From positions 269,035 to 333,034 of the forward strand of contig NZ_SMLG01000003.1 in the NCBI RefSeq assembly GCF_004349195.1: DNA of 64,000 nucleotides, written 5' to 3'. Shown here one piece after another: positions 44,070 through 53,532 of this stretch; position 1 is the stretch's first letter, and each line of letters starts with the position of its first letter. The notes beneath the pieces were generated by a model, which was not told where the DNA came from, ran no database searches, and was given only the letters and a program-made list of their open reading frames with translations. The stretch is from Flavobacterium rhamnosiphilum (GTDB lineage Bacteria > Bacteroidota > Bacteroidia > Flavobacteriales > Flavobacteriaceae). A program made the translations under genes and the position numbers.

Positions 44070-46133
44070 ATGAAAAAAATTACTTTTATACTCATACTAT
44101 CCCTTTTTTTTTCAGCCAATTATTCGTTTGCACAAGTAAACAATACTACAGAGGTTATCCTTTTTGGTAAAAAGCAAATCATTAAAAAAGGCTCTTTCAT
44201 TCGATGTGCAACCACAGAATACGAGGAATATTTGAAGTCCAAAAATCCAAATAGATTATCTACAACCGAATTTGAACAATGGATAGCGCCAAAAATTACA
44301 ATTGAAAAACAAAAAATAAAAAACACATCTAAAGGATTAAAACAAAATGCAGTCATAACAATTCCTGTTGTAGTTCATGTTATACATAATGAGGAAGTAA
44401 TAGGAGTTGATGAAAACATATTTGATCAACAAGTAATCTCGCAAATTCAAGTACTGAACGAGGATTTTAGAAAAAAAACAGGGACTCCGGGTTTTAATAC
44501 CAATCCTGTTGGAGCCGATGTTGAAATTGAATTCGCTCTTGCAAAACGTGATCCCTCGGGAATTGTATCAAACGGAATAGACCGAGTAGACTTCGGACAA
44601 GAAAGCTGGTCAACTGATGAAATTAATTCCTTTGTAAAACCTCTGACACAATGGGATCCAGAAAAGTATCTTAATATTTGGGTGGTTAAATTAGCACCAA
44701 ACAATCTTTTAGGGTACGCACAATTTCCAAGTACATCCGGCTTATCAGGACTAAATGCCGATGGAGGCTCAGCTAACACCGATGGTGTCGTGATTGGCTA
44801 TGCCTTTTTTGGTTCATCAGACTACTTTCCCGGAGGGACATATTTAACCGATTACGATAAAGGCAGAACGACCTCACATGAAGTAGGACATTGGCTCGGG
44901 TTAAGGCATATTTGGGGTGATGACGAAGGGTGTGACGTAGATGATTTTTGCGCGGACACCCCGAATACTGGTGAAGCAAATGAAGGGTGCCCGATAGGAG
45001 TTGATTCCTGCCCGGCTCCAGGGTTAGACATGGTTGAAAATTACATGGACTATACGAATGATGCCTGCATGAACATATTTACAGTGAATCAAAAAACACG
45101 TATGATAACCGTTATGAATAATTCAATTCGAAGAGTTTCATTAAAAACTTCTGACGCGCTTCTTCCTGGAGTAACCTTCGCCAATGACGCCATGACTATG
45201 ATTGTAAATCTAAATATTAACTGCAGTAAAAGTTTCTCACCAGTCATAAAAATCACAAATAAAGGAAACTCCCCTTTAACACAAGCCTCTATACAATACG
45301 GCATTGACAATCAGAATTTACAAACTTATAATTGGACTGGTAATCTGGCCAATAACGAATCCCAAGACATTACTTTAAACAGCTTAACTACAACCGAAGG
45401 GAACCATAATTTTAGCTGTACTATAATCAGTGCAAATGGAACAACAGATCAAAATACTTCTAACAACAACAGCGCAGTTAATTTTGACATTACAAACAGC
45501 GTAAACTACTCGTATAATACAGCAACCTTTATAGTAAACTTCTCACTACAATTAGACCGCTACGGAACTGAAACTACGTGGAAACTAACAAACGCTGCAG
45601 GAAATATATTGTATGAAGGCGGACCCTATACTGATACCGTGGTAGCCGATCCACTTCCCGACCCAATAAACACCAGCTTTAACCTCCTCAGTGATGATTG
45701 CTACACTTTTACAATATTTGACAGTCAAAGCGACGGCATTTGTTGTGATTACGGAAGTGGGTTTTACACCTTAAAAACACCAACAGATGAAGTTATTGCT
45801 TCTGGCGCGACTTTTGAAGGAGCAGAATCAACTAAATTTAGCATCATTAAAGACGGCAGTTCAATGTCAACCAATGAAGTAAAAAACTTAAATTCGGTTT
45901 ATCTTTACCCAAATCCTACATCTAATATATTGAATATCGCTGTTGAAAATAAATTAGAGACTCCGGACACTTACAGCGTTATCAATAGTTTGGGTCAAAT
46001 TATAAAATCTAAAAAAATCGAATCAGAAGATGATCTTCACGTAAATGTTTCAAATTTAACACAGGGTATTTATTTTTTAAAATTATCGAGAAATAAATCC
46101 GAAATAACCACTATTCGGTTTATTAAAAAATAA
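44070..46133 (+). CDS. Secreted M43 (pappalysin-like) zinc metalloprotease with T9SS signal
   Basis: A 687-residue secreted protease. Signal peptide about 1-21; catalytic domain about 95-360 with the zinc site HEVGHWLGLRH (270-280) and Met-turn YMDYTND (Met326), plus clustered cysteines (CDVDDFCADTPN, CPIGVDSCP) as in M43 cytophagalysins. A CARDB-like beta domain (about 370-480) and a second beta domain follow. The last 75 residues (VYLYPNPTSNILNI to RFIKK) form a type A T9SS sorting domain, so the enzyme is exported across the outer membrane, probably for protein degradation outside the cell. Confidence 0.94.
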   Translation: MKKITFILILSLFFSANYSFAQVNNTTEVILFGKKQIIKKGSFIRCATTEYEEYLKSKNPNRLSTTEFEQWIAPKITIEKQKIKNTSKGLKQNAVITIPVVVHVIHNEEVIGVDENIFDQQVISQIQVLNEDFRKKTGTPGFNTNPVGADVEIEFALAKRDPSGIVSNGIDRVDFGQESWSTDEINSFVKPLTQWDPEKYLNIWVVKLAPNNLLGYAQFPSTSGLSGLNADGGSANTDGVVIGYAFFGSSDYFPGGTYLTDYDKGRTTSHEVGHWLGLRHIWGDDEGCDVDDFCADTPNTGEANEGCPIGVDSCPAPGLDMVENYMDYTNDACMNIFTVNQKTRMITVMNNSIRRVSLKTSDALLPGVTFANDAMTMIVNLNINCSKSFSPVIKITNKGNSPLTQASIQYGIDNQNLQTYNWTGNLANNESQDITLNSLTTTEGNHNFSCTIISANGTTDQNTSNNNSAVNFDITNSVNYSYNTATFIVNFSLQLDRYGTETTWKLTNAAGNILYEGGPYTDTVVADPLPDPINTSFNLLSDDCYTFTIFDSQSDGICCDYGSGFYTLKTPTDEVIASGATFEGAESTKFSIIKDGSSMSTNEVKNLNSVYLYPNPTSNILNIAVENKLETPDTYSVINSLGQIIKSKKIESEDDLHVNVSNLTQGIYFLKLSRNKSEITTIRFIKK

Positions 46134-46145
46134 ACAAAATCAGCT

Positions 46146-46176
46146 AAAAAAGGATTGAAGTTTTCAATCCTTTTTA
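46146..46176 (+). terminator. Terminator after the M43 protease gene
   Basis: AAAAAGGATTGAA (46147-46159) pairs with TTCAATCCTTTTT (46163-46175) around a 3-nt loop. Confidence 0.9.
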
Positions 46177-46197
46177 AATTATATCAATTGGATACCT

Positions 46198-46205
46198 TAA
46201 ATTTG
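46198..46205 (+). promoter_or_regulatory. -7 element of ribF
   Basis: TAAATTTG, 22 nt before the TTG start codon chosen for ribF. Its position after the terminator supports a separate transcript with a very short leader. Confidence 0.5.
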
Positions 46206-46226
46206 CACTTTCATAAAACACTTGCT

Positions 46227-47156
46227 TTGAAGATTTTTCATTCTATAAACGATTTTAGCTCCACAAAAAAAACGATTCTAACCTTAGGAACCTTTGACGG
46301 AGTACATATTGGTCATAAAAAAATTCTAAAAAAAATAACCAAAAATACGGAGAACAAGAAATACGAAAGCTTAGTCCTTACTTTTTTTCCGCATCCCAGA
46401 ATGGTGTTACAAGAACACTCTGATATAAAATTGCTCAATACCATAGATGAAAAAATCGAATTGCTCGAAAAAATTGGCATTGAAAACCTTGTTATACACC
46501 CTTTTGACGAAGCATTTTCGAGATTAACTGCCGAAGAGTTCGTGAGTACCATTCTTGTAGATCGGTTTCATATCCAAAAAATAATTATTGGTCACGACCA
46601 TCGATTTGGAAGAAATCGAACAGCAAATATCGACGATCTTATCGCTTTTGGCAAAGAATATGATTTTGAAGTGGAACAAATATCAGTTCAGGAAATTAAT
46701 GACATTTCTGTGAGTTCTACTAAAATCAGAAACGCCCTATTAGAAGGAGACATGGCTTTGGCCAATGACTATTTAGGATACGATTACTTTCTAACCGGAA
46801 TTATTGTCAAAGGAAAACAATTAGGACGAACCATCGGTTTTCCAACGGCTAACTTAAAAATCGAAGAAAATTACAAACTAATTCCGCAAAACGGAGTTTA
46901 TATTGTAAAAAGTATAATTAATGAACAAACCGTTTTTGGAATGATGAATATTGGATTCAATCCTACTGTTGGGGGGCAAAAACAGTCAATTGAAATTCAT
47001 TACTTTGATTTTAATGCTGATTTATACAATCAAAAAATCAGCGTTTCAATACTGCAGAGGATTCGTTCAGAACAAAAATTTGAATCAGTTGATTTCCTAA
47101 AAGAGCAACTTGGAAAAGATAAAAAAGCGGCACTCGTTTACCTGAATAAATTTTAA
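46227..47156 (+). CDS. ribF: Bifunctional riboflavin kinase/FAD synthetase
   Basis: A 309-residue enzyme that phosphorylates riboflavin to FMN and adenylylates FMN to FAD. N-terminal nucleotidyltransferase with LTLGTFDGVHIGH, IIGHDHRFGRNR and SSTKIR; C-terminal flavokinase with GRTIGFPTANL and NGVYIV. The frame is open back to 46155, but that point lies inside the preceding terminator hairpin. TTG at 46227 (LKIFHSINDF) after a -7 element is the most likely start. Confidence 0.93.
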   Translation: MKIFHSINDFSSTKKTILTLGTFDGVHIGHKKILKKITKNTENKKYESLVLTFFPHPRMVLQEHSDIKLLNTIDEKIELLEKIGIENLVIHPFDEAFSRLTAEEFVSTILVDRFHIQKIIIGHDHRFGRNRTANIDDLIAFGKEYDFEVEQISVQEINDISVSSTKIRNALLEGDMALANDYLGYDYFLTGIIVKGKQLGRTIGFPTANLKIEENYKLIPQNGVYIVKSIINEQTVFGMMNIGFNPTVGGQKQSIEIHYFDFNADLYNQKISVSILQRIRSEQKFESVDFLKEQLGKDKKAALVYLNKF

Positions 47157-47272
47157 TTCGGAACCAAAATCTTTTATATTTTTCATAAAACATTGCTATT
47201 TTTTCTGTAAATTTGATTGTAATATACTGTTTATCATAGAAGGTGTAATTTTTAAATTTTAAAACTGGCCAT

Positions 47273-47722
47273 ATGAAACTACCTAAAGAATTATTAAACG
47301 GATTTATTATTTTCCTTGGAATTGGATTTTATTTCTTATTAATGGAGGCTTTAGGCCTTGCCGATTTATATTATTTACGTCTGCTTAATGTCCTATTTAT
47401 ATTTTACGGAACCCAAAAAACCTTAAAATCAAATTTTGCCGAAGGTAAAACCATCTTGGCTTCAAATGCTGTTTCAGCATTAATCACATCACTCACAGGA
47501 GTATTTTTAAGCATCATTGGTCTGATAGTTTACAGCTTTTCAAAAGGTGGAGATGCCTATGTAGGCTCATTGTCAAAAACTTTTTTATTCGGCGGAAATC
47601 CATCCGTGATGACCTATTCCATTTCCTTATTATTTGAAGGAATCGTATCGGCCGTAATTGTTACATTCATGCTAATGTTATATTGGGACACCCGCTATGC
47701 TTCAGACAAACATCAAAATTGA
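47273..47722 (+). CDS. Four-helix membrane protein, paralogue A
   Basis: A 149-residue inner-membrane protein with about four helices (near 9-28, 32-48, 68-92 and 120-141) and conserved loops KTFLFGGNPSV and YYLRLLN. It is roughly two-thirds identical by eye to the next gene, from which it is separated by 229 bp. It belongs to a flavobacterial family without known function, as far as I recognise. Confidence 0.8.
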   Translation: MKLPKELLNGFIIFLGIGFYFLLMEALGLADLYYLRLLNVLFIFYGTQKTLKSNFAEGKTILASNAVSALITSLTGVFLSIIGLIVYSFSKGGDAYVGSLSKTFLFGGNPSVMTYSISLLFEGIVSAVIVTFMLMLYWDTRYASDKHQN

Positions 47723-47951
47723 TTGAGCTTATTTTACTTATAACACCCTTTATGAAGAAATGATTTACAGCTGTTAAAACAGAATAAAAAACAAATATTC
47801 CACTGAAGACACCATCAAAAAACATTTATCGGAAGACGGTAAATAAGACTATTAAACAGTAATAAATTTCGAAAAAGAATACTGTTTTCACTTCAAACAT
47901 CTATGCTATTGCGTAATGAAACGTGTTTTTTAATTTTTAAAAACGAATCGT

Positions 47952-48389
47952 ATGAAACTACCAAAAGAATTAGTAAACGGTGGTATTATTTTCATCGGAA
48001 TCGGAGTGTATTTTTTACTAATAGATGCACTTGGTTTTGCTGATTTATTTTATTTACGTCTTTTGAATGTGTTTTTTGTTTTTTATGGCGTCAACAGAAC
48101 AATCGAGACAAACATTACGGAAGGTAAAAAAAACTTTGTAGACAATGCTGTTTCGGCAATGATTACTTCACTTGTGGGAGTATTTTTAAGCATCATAGGA
48201 TTAGTGACTTACAGCTACATGAACGGAGGTGATTCCTATGTAAAATCCTTGCCGAAAACTTTTTTATTCGGTGGAAACCCATCAGTAAACACTTATTCCA
48301 TCTGCTTACTTTTTGAAGGAATAGCCTCTTCAGTAATTGTTACCATGTTGCTAATGTTATATTGGAACAACCGTCATGCAACTGATTAA
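47952..48389 (+). CDS. Four-helix membrane protein, paralogue B
   Basis: A 145-residue protein colinear with the preceding gene over its whole length, sharing MKLPKEL, ADLxYLRLLNV, GVFLSIIGL, KTFLFGGNPSV and MLYWxxR. Differences cluster in the loop between helices 2 and 3 (about 49-65). The pair looks like a tandem duplication. Function unknown. Confidence 0.8.
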   Translation: MKLPKELVNGGIIFIGIGVYFLLIDALGFADLFYLRLLNVFFVFYGVNRTIETNITEGKKNFVDNAVSAMITSLVGVFLSIIGLVTYSYMNGGDSYVKSLPKTFLFGGNPSVNTYSICLLFEGIASSVIVTMLLMLYWNNRHATD

Positions 48390-48402
48390 CTTAGCTATTG
48401 CA

Positions 48403-48433
48403 TTGCTTCTTTAGAACAATTTGACTACTTTTG
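48403..48433 (+). promoter_or_regulatory. Promoter of bioB
   Basis: TTG (48403-48405), 20 nt, TACTTTTG (48426-48433). The predicted transcript starts only about 15 nt before the ATG at 48455. Confidence 0.6.
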
Positions 48434-48454
48434 GTGCATCAAAAAATCGCATCG

Positions 48455-49540
48455 ATGAGCATTACAAAACACAATTGGACGAAAGAAGAAATTATCGCAA
48501 TATATAACAAGCCTATGATGGATTTGCTTTTTGAAGCAGCTTCTATACATAGAGAACACCATGATCCAAACGTGGTGCAGGTTTCGACCTTATTGTCTAT
48601 AAAAACTGGCGGATGTCCTGAGGATTGTGGCTATTGCCCACAAGCAGCCCGTTACCATACTGAAATTGAAGGCAATGATTTAATGTCAGTAAGCCAAGTA
48701 AAAGCACAAGCCTTACGTGCAAAATCAAGCGGATCCTCTCGTGTATGTATGGGAGCAGCTTGGAGAAACGTAAAAGATGGTCCTGAATTTGACCAAGTAC
48801 TTGAAATGGTTCGTACCATAAACAAATTGGATATGGAAGTGTGCTGTACCCTTGGAATGATTACTGAAAACCAGGCACACCGATTGGCAGAAGCAGGTTT
48901 ATACGCATACAACCACAATTTAGACACCTCCGAAGAATATTATAAAGAAGTGATTTCAACACGCGGATTTGAAGACCGTTTGCAAACTATAGAGAATGTT
49001 CGTAAAACGAATGTTACTGTTTGTAGCGGAGGAATAATTGGGATGGGAGAAAGTATCGAAGACAGAGCAGGAATGCTTGTAGCACTTTCTACATTGAACC
49101 CACAACCAGAATCTGTGCCAATAAATGCTTTGGTTGCTGTTGAAGGAACCCCGATGGAAGAAGAAAAACCGGTAGAAATCTGGGAAATGATTCGAATGGT
49201 AGCCACTACGAGAATCATCATGCCTGAAACTCAAGTACGTTTATCAGCCGGAAGAATGAACATGAGCCGTGAAGGTCAAGCCATGTGTTTCTTTGCCGGT
49301 GCCAATTCTATTTTTGCTGGAGATAAATTGCTTACTACACCAAATCCTGATGTAAATGAAGACATGAAAATGTTCGAAATGTTAGGTTTAAATCCACAAA
49401 AACCATTTACAAAGGTTTCCCAACCACAAACTGTTGAGGCTGAAGATTCTCAATTTGCACCATTAGGTGAAAAACCAAAATGGTCAAGACCAGGACATAC
49501 CATTGACAGAAATCTTGAAGCATCTGGTAAAGAAAAATAA
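48455..49540 (+). CDS. bioB: Biotin synthase
   Basis: A 361-residue radical-SAM enzyme that inserts sulfur into dethiobiotin. The SAM-cluster cysteines are Cys54, Cys58 and Cys61 (GGCPEDCGYCPQAARY); the auxiliary 2Fe-2S ligands include the Cys of MGAAWR and CTLGM regions and Arg in RLSAGR. An upstream TTG at 48431 keeps the frame open but falls on the promoter, so ATG 48455 is chosen. The C-terminal extension after about 320 is charged. Confidence 0.96.
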   Translation: MSITKHNWTKEEIIAIYNKPMMDLLFEAASIHREHHDPNVVQVSTLLSIKTGGCPEDCGYCPQAARYHTEIEGNDLMSVSQVKAQALRAKSSGSSRVCMGAAWRNVKDGPEFDQVLEMVRTINKLDMEVCCTLGMITENQAHRLAEAGLYAYNHNLDTSEEYYKEVISTRGFEDRLQTIENVRKTNVTVCSGGIIGMGESIEDRAGMLVALSTLNPQPESVPINALVAVEGTPMEEEKPVEIWEMIRMVATTRIIMPETQVRLSAGRMNMSREGQAMCFFAGANSIFAGDKLLTTPNPDVNEDMKMFEMLGLNPQKPFTKVSQPQTVEAEDSQFAPLGEKPKWSRPGHTIDRNLEASGKEK

Positions 49541-49562
49541 CTATCTTTTCCGATTAACACAC

Positions 49563-49593
49563 AAACCATCTGTTCAAACCAGATGGTTTTTTT
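49563..49593 (+). terminator. Terminator after bioB
   Basis: AAACCATCTG (49563-49572) pairs with CAGATGGTTT (49580-49589), followed by further T. Confidence 0.9.
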
Positions 49594-49604
49594 ATGCATT
49601 TATT

Positions 49605-52600
49605 TTAATAAACAACCTTTCTCACAACTGAACGACCATTTTGAAAAACTATATTAATCAATACTACTTGATGATTTGAAACCAAATTAAGTACCGAAAA
49701 ATTAACATCGTTTATATTACTTCTTTTGTACATTTTTCTTCCTGACAAATCATATATGGTAACCTCATCAATCAATTCTTCAGTAGAATTTATTTGTAAT
49801 TGTTTGTTTTTATGGAATACCAAAACTGATTCCTTTTCTTTTTGAAATTTATTCGCAGACAAAGTTCTATTAGCATACCGCAATACAAATCTGTCATTGA
49901 AAGTCCCTACTTTACTGGTAAAACTATAGGCCCCATCTTTCAGATTATGGATTACTTTAATCTCTTTGTCTTCAATAAAAACAGCTTGATTCACTAGCAA
50001 CCCGTCAACGGCATCAATATTTATTGTAAAAACACCTTCAATAGTAGTATTATAACCCAATGGCACGGTATCGGTTTCTTCAAAAGGCAGCAATCTCCCC
50101 TGAATTACTAAATTTTTATCTTGATTGACACTATAAAAATCAACGTATTCATTTCCGTCAAAACTTTCCCCATCAAAAGGACCATCATGCCCATTGGTAG
50201 CACCTGTTACATAACCAATCAAGGTTTGCTTGAAAGCGCCACGGTCATTCGACAAATTCAACCAAATGCGATGTTTTTCGATTACATTGGCAGATTTTAC
50301 TTTAGTGTTGCCTATTTTGAAAAATTGAGAATTATCTCCTGCTATGGCCCCAACACCCACTCGCATGCTATTGTTAAACACAACTGCATTACCAGAAATA
50401 GGTGCAACTTTACTCGACACAAAGAATCCTTGCCCTGAAGCAATTTTACCGGATGGTTTTTCACCACCACTTGCAGCTGCAAGTGTTTCTACTCCTCCAA
50501 CCCCATTATAAGATGCATAATCATCGGAAGTATAATTGTATAGGAAGTCTCCCGCTATGGCATCACTAGGTGGCGAGTTGTGGGTCCAGAAATAAATGGT
50601 TCCGTCCAGAACGCCGGCATTGGCAGTCAAGAATGTATCTGCATCCAAAGCCGAAGGATACGGATTTCCTAAAAGATACGATTTATCCGGATTAACACCC
50701 ATAAGAGAGTACCCTCCGTTATTTGGAACACCTTCAAAAACGGCTGAAAAAGGGGTCGCAGTAATTAGATCATGATCTTGGGGTGCGCGAATAGCATATC
50801 CCTCTCCCTCTGTCATTGGAGTTACTGACGATTCTTGTGCCCAATCATCTGTGTCAGGATTAAAAGAAAAATACTTATCCCCGAGTGTGTTTGGAGAAAG
50901 TGCTCCTAAAGCATATCCCGCTACAGGGGACGACCAATAGGTGAAATCGTATTTCCTAACTGGATTGGTTGTTCGTTTATAGATTATATCACCTGTATTT
51001 ACCGCAGCGTCATTTATTTGCACTAAGCTGGCGTTGTTTTCAAATGTCAATGATCCTCCAGAAACAGTTACCGCATTAGTTATCTTCAAAGTATGTCCAG
51101 AATTGATTATGATCGCCCCCGAATTTACTTGACAAGAACAACCCTCTAAATCACCTGTTGAATTATAGCCTGCATTAAAAACAATTTTTTGATTACTTGT
51201 GGGAGGAGAACCTGTTGACCAAGTCCCTGTATAAGTATTGGTAACTAATGACGATATTACAACATTTTTCACTAAAGATACACAACCTGCAGCATTTCTT
51301 GCATAAACCGTGTGGGATGAACCTTGTGCTAAACTACCATAAACTAATGTTCCGGAATAGGCACTTCCATCAAAACTGTAAGTTTCTCCTGAAACAGCTA
51401 TTATGGTTATACTACATGTCGCTACTGTACATGTAGGTTCAGTTATTGTAACTGTTGGGGCACTTGGCAATGAATTTACTGTTACCGTAGCACTACCTGT
51501 AAGTGTTTGTGTACATGATGGATTAGTCGAATAAACAACACTTACCAAAGCATACACAAAAGAACCAGCTATAGTTGTAGGCACTGAAACATTTGCAGTA
51601 CCACTTGCAACAACACTTACAGTTGGACTTACAACTCCATTAATAGTATAGGTTATAGTTATTCCTGCTGCCTGTGGGTTTGTAAATGCAATATTTGGAC
51701 TTGTAGCGCCAAGACATACCGCCGTAGTACCACTAACGGTCGCTGTTGGGTTTGGTCTAAAAGTAACATTGGCAGTTTTATTAGCTGGTGATAAATTTAC
51801 ACAACCATTAGCATTGGTAATTGATAGTAAAGTATATGTTTTTGAAGTTGTAGCTGATACATTAAAAGTCGTAGCAGCATTGGTATTTATAGTTTGACTA
51901 TAAGTCGTTGTTCCATCCGTATAGGACAAAGTATATGGAGGCGCTCCATTGGTGTCATCCGCATCAAAAGTAAGTGTGGCTTGACTGCCTATACAAAACG
52001 AACCTCCCGTAAAACCAGAACTTGATGTATTGTTAGGCAATGCATTGACAACTACTGTAGTTGAAACAATCATCGTTTTGTTTAGTGAAGCAGAAAAAAT
52101 CCTTACTTTGTAAGTATGCGTACCTGCTGTAGATGTAATAGACAAATTTTGTCCCGTACCAATTGGATTCGTTGAAACAGCTGGCTCATACCAAGTATAA
52201 GTAAAAGCCCCCCCATTCGGTGGAGGTGTAGCCGACAAATTAATACTATTGCCAGTACAAACAGGAGAGTTAGAAGTGGCACTACCCGAACCTCCAAAAC
52301 TTTCAATATCAGAAAAGGTAACATCTGCTCCGCCACCTCCATTACAACTTGCATATAAAACTCCTCCAATATAAATACGTTCTGAAGCATTACAACTTGA
52401 TCCTGATAAATCACCCCCCGATTCAACAACAATTGAAGATCCAGCGCCCAAATACAACCTATCGCTTGATCCGAAATTTACAGCTGCATTATTCTTTATG
52501 ACAAACTGAATAGAGTTCAAACAAGTCAAATCCAAATCTGCATTAAAATTTAAACTTGTTGTTGTTGTTCCGTTCCCTATATTTATAGCTGTACAGCCCG

Positions 52601-52733
52601 TATATGAACTACAAGGCATAGTACTAGTATTAACATTTCCAGTTACAGTACACTGTGCCCCCACATTTTCAGAAAAAGCAAACAACAAAAACAGAACAGC
52701 AAAAATAGTAGACTTTGGTAAAAGTATTTTCAT
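49605..52733 (-). CDS. Large secreted surface protein with T9SS C-terminal signal
   Basis: A 1042-residue protein with signal peptide (about 1-26, ending VGAQ). Residues 30-140 are rich in Thr/Asn/Gly like a beta-helix or parallel-beta segment; 160-500 hold three to four Ig/PKD-like beta repeats with Cys and Ser/Thr-rich strands; 500-900 is another beta region including a GEGYAIRAPQ/GNPYPSALD module often found in T9SS surface proteins. The last 75 residues (VLVFHKNKQLQINSTEELID to VRKVVY) fit a T9SS sorting domain. Probably a cell-surface adhesin or structural protein; enzymatic motifs were not seen. Confidence 0.85.
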   Translation of the reverse strand: MKILLPKSTIFAVLFLLFAFSENVGAQCTVTGNVNTSTMPCSSYTGCTAINIGNGTTTTSLNFNADLDLTCLNSIQFVIKNNAAVNFGSSDRLYLGAGSSIVVESGGDLSGSSCNASERIYIGGVLYASCNGGGGADVTFSDIESFGGSGSATSNSPVCTGNSINLSATPPPNGGAFTYTWYEPAVSTNPIGTGQNLSITSTAGTHTYKVRIFSASLNKTMIVSTTVVVNALPNNTSSSGFTGGSFCIGSQATLTFDADDTNGAPPYTLSYTDGTTTYSQTINTNAATTFNVSATTSKTYTLLSITNANGCVNLSPANKTANVTFRPNPTATVSGTTAVCLGATSPNIAFTNPQAAGITITYTINGVVSPTVSVVASGTANVSVPTTIAGSFVYALVSVVYSTNPSCTQTLTGSATVTVNSLPSAPTVTITEPTCTVATCSITIIAVSGETYSFDGSAYSGTLVYGSLAQGSSHTVYARNAAGCVSLVKNVVISSLVTNTYTGTWSTGSPPTSNQKIVFNAGYNSTGDLEGCSCQVNSGAIIINSGHTLKITNAVTVSGGSLTFENNASLVQINDAAVNTGDIIYKRTTNPVRKYDFTYWSSPVAGYALGALSPNTLGDKYFSFNPDTDDWAQESSVTPMTEGEGYAIRAPQDHDLITATPFSAVFEGVPNNGGYSLMGVNPDKSYLLGNPYPSALDADTFLTANAGVLDGTIYFWTHNSPPSDAIAGDFLYNYTSDDYASYNGVGGVETLAAASGGEKPSGKIASGQGFFVSSKVAPISGNAVVFNNSMRVGVGAIAGDNSQFFKIGNTKVKSANVIEKHRIWLNLSNDRGAFKQTLIGYVTGATNGHDGPFDGESFDGNEYVDFYSVNQDKNLVIQGRLLPFEETDTVPLGYNTTIEGVFTINIDAVDGLLVNQAVFIEDKEIKVIHNLKDGAYSFTSKVGTFNDRFVLRYANRTLSANKFQKEKESVLVFHKNKQLQINSTEELIDEVTIYDLSGRKMYKRSNINDVNFSVLNLVSNHQVVLINIVFQNGRSVVRKVVY

Positions 52734-53018
52734 ATTTCGTTACGTATTATCCTTACAAAACAACCCTATACCTCATTGTAAAAGAAGGCACTACAGCAAA
52801 AAAAGTAAAATTCAGCAGAAGAATGAAATTAAGTCGTTCAAAGGCTATTAAATCAGTTGTAAAACGGAAAGTCTAGATTTGACAATGCTGTTATTTTAAT
52901 CTCGAAATCATAAAAACCTTTAAACTGTAGAATAGTGTTATTTCGTAAAAATATTTTTTTTGTCGACACGCACTTTTATTCATTGTTAATTCTTAAATTC
53001 CCCATTTCAAACCTAAAA

Positions 53019-53486
53019 ATGAACCCAGTTTTTTCCATAAAAGAAGCGATACATAAGATCGAACATTATTGCGCCTATCAGGAACGCTGTCATGAAGAAG
53101 TAGTTTCAAAATTACGGAGCATGAAAATGGAATCTGGAGAAATTGATGCCATTATTGTACATCTTATCGGTTCCAATTTTCTAAATGAAAGCCGTTTTGC
53201 CTGTAGTTTCGCAAGAGGAAAACACCGGATTAAATTTTGGGGGAAAATAAGAATTGTAAATGAATTAAAATTTCGAAAAATCACTCAATACAATATTAAT
53301 CTGGCACTCAAAGAAATCACACTCGAGGAATATACCGCAACATTTGACACGCTAGCCGAAAGAAATTGGGAAACCATCAAAGAAACCAACGAACTAAAAA
53401 AACGAAAAAAATTTTGTGATTACTTATTACGCAAAGGGTATGAAAGTAATTTGGTTTATGAAAAACTTAAAGAATTTAAGACTTAA
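53019..53486 (+). CDS. recX: RecX regulatory protein
   Basis: A 155-residue cytoplasmic modulator of RecA filaments, made of three-helix repeats. AIHKIEHYCAYQERCHEEV, then IDAIIVHLIGSNFLNESRFA and KFWGKIRIVNELKFRKI are typical. The open frame extends back to 52935, but the ATG at 53019 (MNPVFSIKEA) fits the family. Confidence 0.9.
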   Translation: MNPVFSIKEAIHKIEHYCAYQERCHEEVVSKLRSMKMESGEIDAIIVHLIGSNFLNESRFACSFARGKHRIKFWGKIRIVNELKFRKITQYNINLALKEITLEEYTATFDTLAERNWETIKETNELKKRKKFCDYLLRKGYESNLVYEKLKEFKT

Positions 53487-53532
53487 AGTCCTCAAAACAA
53501 ACTCTGATTTTTATCAAAAACCCTTTGTATTT

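Noticed and set aside
46155..46226. Upstream extension of ribF
   Set aside because: The first codons lie in the terminator hairpin of the protease gene and before the -7 element; the conserved protein begins at the TTG at 46227.
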